Source of the DNA: Mycogone perniciosa | Taxonomy: Eukaryota > Ascomycota > Sordariomycetes > Hypocreales > Hypocreaceae | Assembly (NCBI GenBank): GCA_025331125.1 | Contig: JAOALB010000016.1 | Coordinates: 248,001 to 312,000 of the forward strand | Reading direction: 5' to 3' | Length of the DNA stretch: 64,000 bases | Shown: positions 57,867-64,000 of the stretch, in pieces | Layout: every line of letters starts with the position of its first letter | Position numbering within the stretch: position 1 is the first letter of the stretch | Notes under the pieces: generated by a model | What the model saw: the letters and a program-made list of their open reading frames with translations, nothing else | What the model was told of the DNA's origin: nothing | Databases searched by the model: none | Position numbers and translations under genes: made by a program

Positions 57867-59452
57867 TCAGGTCTGGTTGACAATCACCGTATCAACATTG
57901 TGCATCTCCGAAGGAAACCAGCATTTCTCAATCAAGCAAGGCTCCCTCGGGCACCGATGTCCAGATACACAATCAGTTTGCCCACAACTCAATCCATTCT
58001 GACAGGGCGACTGGCGAGCAATCACACGCAAAGCCCCCAGCTGATTTTCGTTCAGTTTATCACCATGCTCGTGATGGCACTTGCCATACCTTTCGAGATA
58101 GTAGCAATTCCCGAGAAGGTGGAAATTGTTACACAGCTTCCGATCCTTGATGCTCAAGTAGTCGGACTGTGAGTACGAGAGCCGCGAGTCCACTCGGTGG
58201 CCGAACTTGTTTCGCAATACACTTCCGTGGAATGTCGCCTTGGCCTCTGCAACAAAGTGTTTTTGCTGGGTCGGAGAGGGGGGCGTTGAACCGCTCGTGG
58301 CTTTGGCAGCTGCGGATGCATAGTCCAGGCGAGCTTGGCTAGGCATCGGTGTCCCGGGGGGCGTGATGTGGAATGAAACTCTTCTTGGGTTGACATCGTT
58401 GGGCAGCTTCTGGCTCCTGAAGACCTTCTCGAACGAGACTGTATGAAATCTGTCCTTGATCTCTGCCAGTTCGTAGGCAAAAGGAGGACCCGCCAGCAGC
58501 GTGATCTGCTCACATGTGGTCTTGTCCTCGAGATAAGAATCAAGCATTCGGGCGTACCCATTGTCAGCCGCACCTCCAAAAAAGATTTGCTTGCAGTGCA
58601 CATCGCCCAAGCAAAACCTAAAGGCCGCTGTTCAAATGTCAGGACTCTGTGCCCGGTCAGATACGAGCGTGGTGTCTATGCGGCTTACCCTTAATCTTTT
58701 CGTCGGCACATTCTTTACCACTCCCGGCATCGATGTAATCACACATGGCATCCACTGTGTTAAACCCCCGGACGAAGTCGTCAAAGGAGGCTAGCTCCGG
58801 AAGGACCTCACGATACTTCTTGGACAATCCTTTCAGATTCGCATACACACGAACAACGACTTGCACATGGATGGATGGGAACCTGGACTTGATCTCCTCC
58901 TCGGTGGCTTGCTTGAGGAGACTGGCTGTTCTCTTGCCGCCGGCGAGGCCCTCTTTAACAAGCTCATCTTGAAACTTCATTGCCGTTAGTTATCATGGGT
59001 ATATGTAATGCGACACAAGGAGATGGAATAGACGTACCGGCATGTTGTCGCCGTCAATCACGACCATAGCAAAAGCATGGTGATCCTAGGAAAAGTCAGC
59101 TCATATACGCACACACACACAGGGGCCGAGTAGATGATGTTCTTTAGCGTACATTTCTCCGTCTCAAATCTTCGAGTTGCTTTTCGGCATGATCAAGTTG
59201 GGTACGCCTAAGCTCAAGCATGTCTTTCCTATCGCGAACATCCATCTGAGCTTCCGATAGCTTCCCCGACAAGTCATTAACGTGGCGGAACAGTTCCTGA
59301 AATGCAAAATGTCAGTTTCATATAAGTGTGAGGGTAAGCGCCCCCTGATCGACGAGACTTACCCCGATCAACGCATATTTACGCTCGTCCTCGGCCTTTA
59401 CTAAATTCCACGCCTCCTCAAGTCGTTTGATCTCCTCTTTATATTCCGCCAT
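57867..59452 (-). CDS. NYN/PIN-like plus CCCH zinc-finger protein
   Basis: Exons 59452-59363, 59296-59153, 59085-59038, 58974-58689 and 58627-57867 give 442 residues. An N-terminal coiled coil (about 1-78: MAEYKEEIKRLEEAW and MLELRRTQLDHAEKQLEDL) leads into a domain with VVIDGDNM (acidic first strand, about 85-92) and CKQIFFGGAADNGYARML, which resembles the NYN/PIN ribonuclease fold. It is followed by CCCH-type fingers: one with ligands in LCNNFHLLGNCYYLERYGKC and HHEH, a second of C-x5-C-x4-C-x3-H spacing (CQNGLSCGQTDCVSGH), and a Cys-rich end. The combination recalls Regnase-type RNA-decay proteins, but the fungal family has no known role that I can name. Catalytic activity is inferred. Confidence 0.78.
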
Positions 59453-60193
59453 TATTGTTATCTTTACACCTCGAAGGCTCCGCAAAATAATGCCAGTAAA
59501 GCTAGGCAGCTGATGTTCCAATGTAGGAAAAAATGTTGAGTGGAATAATAGTTTCAAAAAAGAAGAAATGAGCTGTCTTATATATTCTGTTGGAACAAAG
59601 ACTAAATAATGTTTGCTACCTTGCATTTATTTGTCTCTTTGTCTCTTTGTCTCTTTATCCAGGGCTGACGACCTATCGAGTGGATGTGACAAGGCGTTCT
59701 TATTGTCGAATAGGACAATGACAGGTGCGCTGCAGCGCCAGATCAGGTAACAGGTGGTCCAATAAACGGATCAAATGGCCTCTAGCTCTTTGACACGACA
59801 ATAAGGCTTTCATGCCACGCATAGCCACGACATACAAAGGACTTAGGCTCCGATGCAAGGGTGATATATTAATTGTATGCATTAAGTGTCTAAAGAACTG
59901 GAGAACTTATTTTGGGATACTTGAGAATTATATCTGGCGTTCCAATAGAACTTAACGATGATACCACTTAACCCAATATTAAGATTTGTATATAAAGCCC
60001 GTCGTCTCATCATTTCTCCCCTGCTGCACTAGACTCAGGTTCCAATTCCGGGGAGGCTTGTGAGCCTGACACGAAGCATGGCTGTGCGAAGAACGCATTG
60101 CGTTGGCATGCTGTGCCTTGTTGGCTGGTTTCTGCATAGAAAAAGACCGCCGAGAGCCTTGGCACTTTGCCCGGCCCCTGAAACTGATCACGC
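59453..60193. other. Intergenic
   Basis: No gene. A triple TTTGTCTC repeat is present at about 59630-59656. Confidence 0.45.
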
Positions 60194-62602
60194 CTAAATG
60201 AAGCCAGGAAACAGCATGAACGCTCCCCCCTCCCAGCCCATGTCTCCTGGATCGGCCTCATTGTATTCCTTAGAAGCATCAAACTCTCCCGGCTGCCCAA
60301 ACATGTCAAAAAGATCCATGAGGTCGTCTCCCATCTGCACTACATCAGGGATAGATCCGTCAAAATTGCGGTCATAAATCTCATTGCCTGACTCCACGAT
60401 TCGTGGGCCATTTTCATTGTTTTCGATTGGGCCATTATTGTTCCCCGTGCCGTAAGCAACGGCTGTGTTTTGCGCACCTGTATTATGCATCATGTGATTG
60501 TGTTGAGCTTCCTGGAGCTCCTGCAGGCCGAGTCTTTTTAGTCTAGGAAGCAGACCTCTAACAGTCTTCCAAGTCCTACGACTAACTGCACCATGGCGAG
60601 AAAGGCCCCGGAGAATTTCCACAGCGTCACTGAAACTCTTTCTGCAGGGCTCGCTAAAGGTCTTCGGTGCGTGGCACACGGCAAGAAACATGGCCGACAT
60701 TGCGGTGACAAGAAAGTAGTTGAAAAGCGACTGTTGACGCGAGTAGATGTCCGACGTCTGGTTCAGATGGACCAGGACTTCCACGCTGTCCTTTGCAACG
60801 TCAATAACCAAACTTGCACATTGAGGGTCCGCTACAATGCTGGCTGCACTAAAAAGATGGTGCTTGTAGATTAGAATCCGCGTATGGTTTCCTCGAAGGT
60901 ATAGCATGGTTCGGAGTCTGTGCAGAACACTGGGCTGCGGCGCTGGTCGCTCGCGAGGATGGCGAAGTTTAAGGTCAGGCGGGATGCTTTCCATCCAACT
61001 CATCGCTTGCCTATCCAGAAGCGCAATGATATCTTTCGGAATAGGGCTCAATGGAGATCTGAACGGTGGAATAGTATCCCAAGTCTTGGAGCCAATCTTG
61101 CCGTATCCAATCATGCAATGCAGGTATGCGAATTCGGGGCCCTTGGGGATCTTCCATTAGACAGAGAAACACAGTTACACAAGCAGGAAACTCACCGGCT
61201 GCGGTAGATCAGGATCGATATCGTTGTCTGGTATGGAGAAAGACAATCCAGTGCAAAAACTATAGCGGCGATCGAGCAAATAGGTGCACCAGAATATACG
61301 ATTGGCTAGTTGGCGAGAAGACTCGTCGTGGAAGTTATCGAGAAGGCTCCTTTTCCGATGCAGTCCCATTTCAACAGTCGTCCGGCCGGCGATCCCGATC
61401 GTGCGCCAGGCTAAAATATCCTCGTCAATGAGGAAATAGTAGGAGCTCTATGATATACGCTTAGTCTTGACTATCGGTAGAGGGGGTCGCCGGCTCTTAC
61501 CAGTAGTATCAAGAGTTGAACTTGTTTGAGATCGGCCTCAGGGCCGAAGATTGTTGTAGCACTCCTTTCGATAGGCTGAACTATAACGGTAGTCAATTCA
61601 GTCTTGCCTTGCTTCTCCAAGACGATAGCTATGCACATCGCAAGCTTGAGAATGTCGACATCTTTAGGGTTCGTGGACTGGCCCAGTCCTTCAGGTGGTT
61701 GAAGGGCATTTTGTTCCCCAAACCCCTCGCTTTGGATCACCTTGAGAATTTCGTGTACTTGAGCAGCCAACGTCGCCGTATCCACGAAGGGGTATACACT
61801 TTCAATCTCTTCTTTGAAAATACTTAATAACCTTACAACCTCGTCAACAGAGCACCGCGGCCAGGACTCCAAATCACCCAGTGATCTGCTTGACAGCTCG
61901 GGTTCTGGAGACTCGCTGCGGCTGGGAAGGCTCTCTTCGAATGTGGGTATTCCCATGCGAGTTAGGGAATTTTGGCCAATATCGAATCCCAAAGCCGAAC
62001 TCGTGGGTCCGACGAACTTTGGCTGTTTAGGTGCAGGCTTTGCATTCGCGTCCTGGAGGTCTGAGCCCACACGCGACGCACTTGCAGCGCCAGGGGAATC
62101 TGAAGAGCCCACGCGAGAGCTGAGCGTCCTCACAGTATCTGACAAGGCAGCGAATTCTTCTCGAAGCTGGGCTAGTTCCGCTTTGAGAGCATGATACTGC
62201 CGACTACTTCCATAATTCAGCAAGACTAGCTCAATGCACCACAGACAGTATTTAATTATGAATCACCTTTCACTCTTGTTTTTGCTCCCCTGGGACGCAT
62301 CATCTGTTTGTGTGTAACGGCATGGTATGCTGTTGTCCAGACAACGCTCGCAGCTTGCCTTGCCTTCCATGGGGATGCATTTCATCTTCCGCTTCTTGCA
62401 GCCATCACTACCCGCACATTAGTTCTGTATGACTATAACTATGTGTCAATGAATAGGAGCAGGCGCGTTCTCACCATGCGACAGGCGTGTATCTGCCTCG
62501 AGAGCGTCGCTGCAAGGTACCCTCTGGACTGGGGGCAGGTCGCTTTCTTGATTGGTCCGAGGCATCTGTTAATCTATCAACGCCAGGGGTCTCTGTATTC
62601 AT
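60194..62602 (-). CDS. Zn2Cys6 fungal-specific transcription factor
   Basis: Exons 62602-62475, 62407-62274, 62225-61501, 61447-61196 and 61150-60194 give 731 residues. The binuclear cluster is C-x2-C-x6-C-x8-C-x2-C-x6-C (about residues 43-72: CDGCKKRKMKC..CERC), the first Cys codon split by an intron. A short coiled coil (YHALKAELAQLREEF) follows, then the Fungal_trans domain with VYPFVDTATL, MGLHRKR and RIFWCTYLLDRRYSFCTGLSF. The C-terminus is Asn-rich then acidic (DDLMDLFDMF, EADPGDMGWEGG). This type dimerises and binds CGG half-sites to control metabolism. No co-regulated cluster is evident nearby. The second intron (62226-62273) is short and its donor (GTGAAA) less certain. Confidence 0.88.
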
Positions 62603-63300
62603 GATTCTTCACTGTCAGCTTAATATTAATAATAGTAAACCGATTTCAGGATAAAGCAATGCAGGACTCTCCAAGAATGCCAAGGTTAACGGAGTGAGAA
62701 ACGGAGGATCAGGGGGAAGTTGCGGAATCCGGAACGAATGGTGCATTATTTCCGGAATTAGCCTCCGGTGTTCCGGTCACTAACAATTACTGAGTCAGGT
62801 CACCACGGAATACCCCGTATTATACAAGACTTGGACAGAAGGATATCGTCAAGTAGGGGACAAACAAAGAAATACCATAAAAGACATAGCTAGATGCTCT
62901 AGAAGGCTGTTAACTATGCTATAATGTTAAGGGTTATGCCGATATATTATCATGAATAGTATCAGCCGGCTATTACTTGGGGAAATTAGATGGGTCAGTA
63001 ACAATGATGCAATAATTGGAGTCGTGTAATTTAGCTGGTGCTCGTAAATCTTGGTAAGGACATCATACTGAAGATATACTATCTAAAATCCACTTGGCGA
63101 CAGATCCAATTTCGAGAGTTATAGAAAATCGACCACCCCGATATAAACCCAGTTTGGTGTGGCGGTGTTGACGGTTCGCTGATGACTCCGATCAGGTGGT
63201 TGGGGAACGCGTTGCAGGGCAGTGTGTAATATCCCGTGTTTTGTTACGGGGCATCAGATCCACTAGAGTCCCTTGATATAATACGAGTACTCTTGGCCAG
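62603..63300. other. Promoter of the transcription-factor gene and spacer
   Basis: No gene seen. AT-rich around 62860-63000, and a CGGAAT/ATTCCG-rich part at 62710-62780. Confidence 0.4.
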
Positions 63301-63579
63301 TCACAGTGTCTCCTTCGATAACACGCTGAGTGCTGTGTCCCTGCGGTCCTTAGTGTCATACAGGATTGCAAGGAAACCGTTGGCCAACTGTAGAATCCAG
63401 GCCGCCCCTTTTCCTGTGACGTGGCTGTCGGTGACGTTTCCTGAGTAAGGTATGTCGACTGTTGGGTTCGCGGTTGAATGTTGCGCGGGAACGAGATCGA
63501 ACTCGCATAACCAGGCTTCATTGTATCCAGGAACACACAAGTCGTGTAGACGCCAGTACCCTTGCGGCATTGCTCGCAT
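63301..63579 (-). CDS. Hypothetical protein, possibly the 3' part of a longer gene
   Basis: An open frame of 92 codons starting MRAMPQGYWRLHDLCVPGYN, with aromatic residues, a Cys pair and strand-like segments (GKGAAWILQLANGFLAILYD) that look coding. An upstream exon could join by GTATGC (about 63656) and a CTAG acceptor near 63590. I recognise no family. It might equally be a chance frame. Confidence 0.3.
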   Translation of the reverse strand: MRAMPQGYWRLHDLCVPGYNEAWLCEFDLVPAQHSTANPTVDIPYSGNVTDSHVTGKGAAWILQLANGFLAILYDTKDRRDTALSVLSKETL

Positions 63580-64000
63580 ATCTCCTATCTAGCCTGTTGA
63601 GTTGGTTTTGTCCAACCCAGGCACTGACGCAGGGCTGTTATGGCTGACCAACACCGCATACCATGTGAAGGTCGACCTCCCACCAAAGGTTTCTTTGACC
63701 GAATCCAACCAACACCTCTAAGGTAAGGGCTTCCCTCCCTTGTACTCGAGGAAGGACTGCATGGTGTGTATGTGTCGATGAAAGACGCAGAAGATCCGTC
63801 TGTCTCGGAATCAACTGCGTGTGTGATGACGGAAGGATCAACGGGATGAGCGTGCCGCTCTCAGCCTCGACCACAAGGGACGGTAACCGATTTCAGATTT
63901 GCTGTTATGTAATAGAGGGTCCCTCCGTCTCCCCATGATGGACATCAAAGCGCTTTGGATAGGCATTTAAAAACGACAAGTGGCTAGGTGTCGACGCTGG
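63580..64000. other. Window end, nothing assigned
   Basis: Open stretches on the minus strand may contain exons of the hypothetical gene just described; no motif supports this. Confidence 0.3.

Noticed and set aside
1..64000. CRISPR array, bacterial operon or phage genes
   Set aside because: The window is eukaryotic with spliced genes; no regularly spaced direct repeats were seen.

Overview
The window is nuclear DNA of a filamentous ascomycete, most likely Eurotiales (Aspergillus/Penicillium type). The evidence is short GT-AG introns of about 45-90 nt, CT-rich leaders and several recognisable fungal gene families: Ku80, Pam18, Dpm2, Cwc22, BCAS3-like, Zn2Cys6, GH2 beta-mannosidase and NACHT-ankyrin. 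A 10-11 nt palindrome (TACGGAGTA/GTACTCCGTAC) recurs throughout the intergenic DNA. The species cannot be fixed from the sequence alone.

Left part (1-27.9 kb). It holds the 3' end of ku80, a Gfd2/YDR514C-like DEDD nuclease-fold protein, pam18, a secreted bicovalent-FAD oxidase with a TATA box, a nine-exon membrane-anchored TAP-like alpha/beta hydrolase and a GRGGAGN-repeat protein related to Par32. After a 5.3 kb gene-poor stretch come a single-finger C2H2 protein, a fungal membrane protein, a small beta-solenoid protein resembling bactofilins, an ING-PHD chromatin protein and an NTF2-like protein.

Middle (29.9-37.4 kb). Three housekeeping genes: a BCAS3/PROPPIN-like WD protein, DPM2 (its first coding exon is just the start codon), and the splicing factor Cwc22. 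dpm2 and cwc22 are divergent.

Accessory island (about 37.4-54.1 kb). Gene density falls, AT content rises and decayed genes accumulate: a kinase-like remnant, an unrecognised broken gene, a second Gfd2-like protein, an intact NACHT-ankyrin NLR of about 1020 aa, a convergent ankyrin array broken by frameshifts and a stop, and the orphan 3' end of a homocitrate synthase gene. Further on, an AT-rich 3.3 kb desert leads to a three-exon gene for a 57-aa secreted six-cysteine peptide with inhibitor-cystine-knot spacing. A possible LTR remnant and a tRNA-Arg(UCU) follow. This is the part most likely to hold undescribed biology.

Right part (54.2-63.6 kb, all minus strand). An intracellular-type GH2 beta-mannosidase, a protein with a NYN/PIN-like N-terminal region and CCCH fingers, a Zn2Cys6 fungal transcription factor, and a weak hypothetical ORF. 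Exon boundaries were read by eye from GT-AG sites and frame continuity; none has transcript support.
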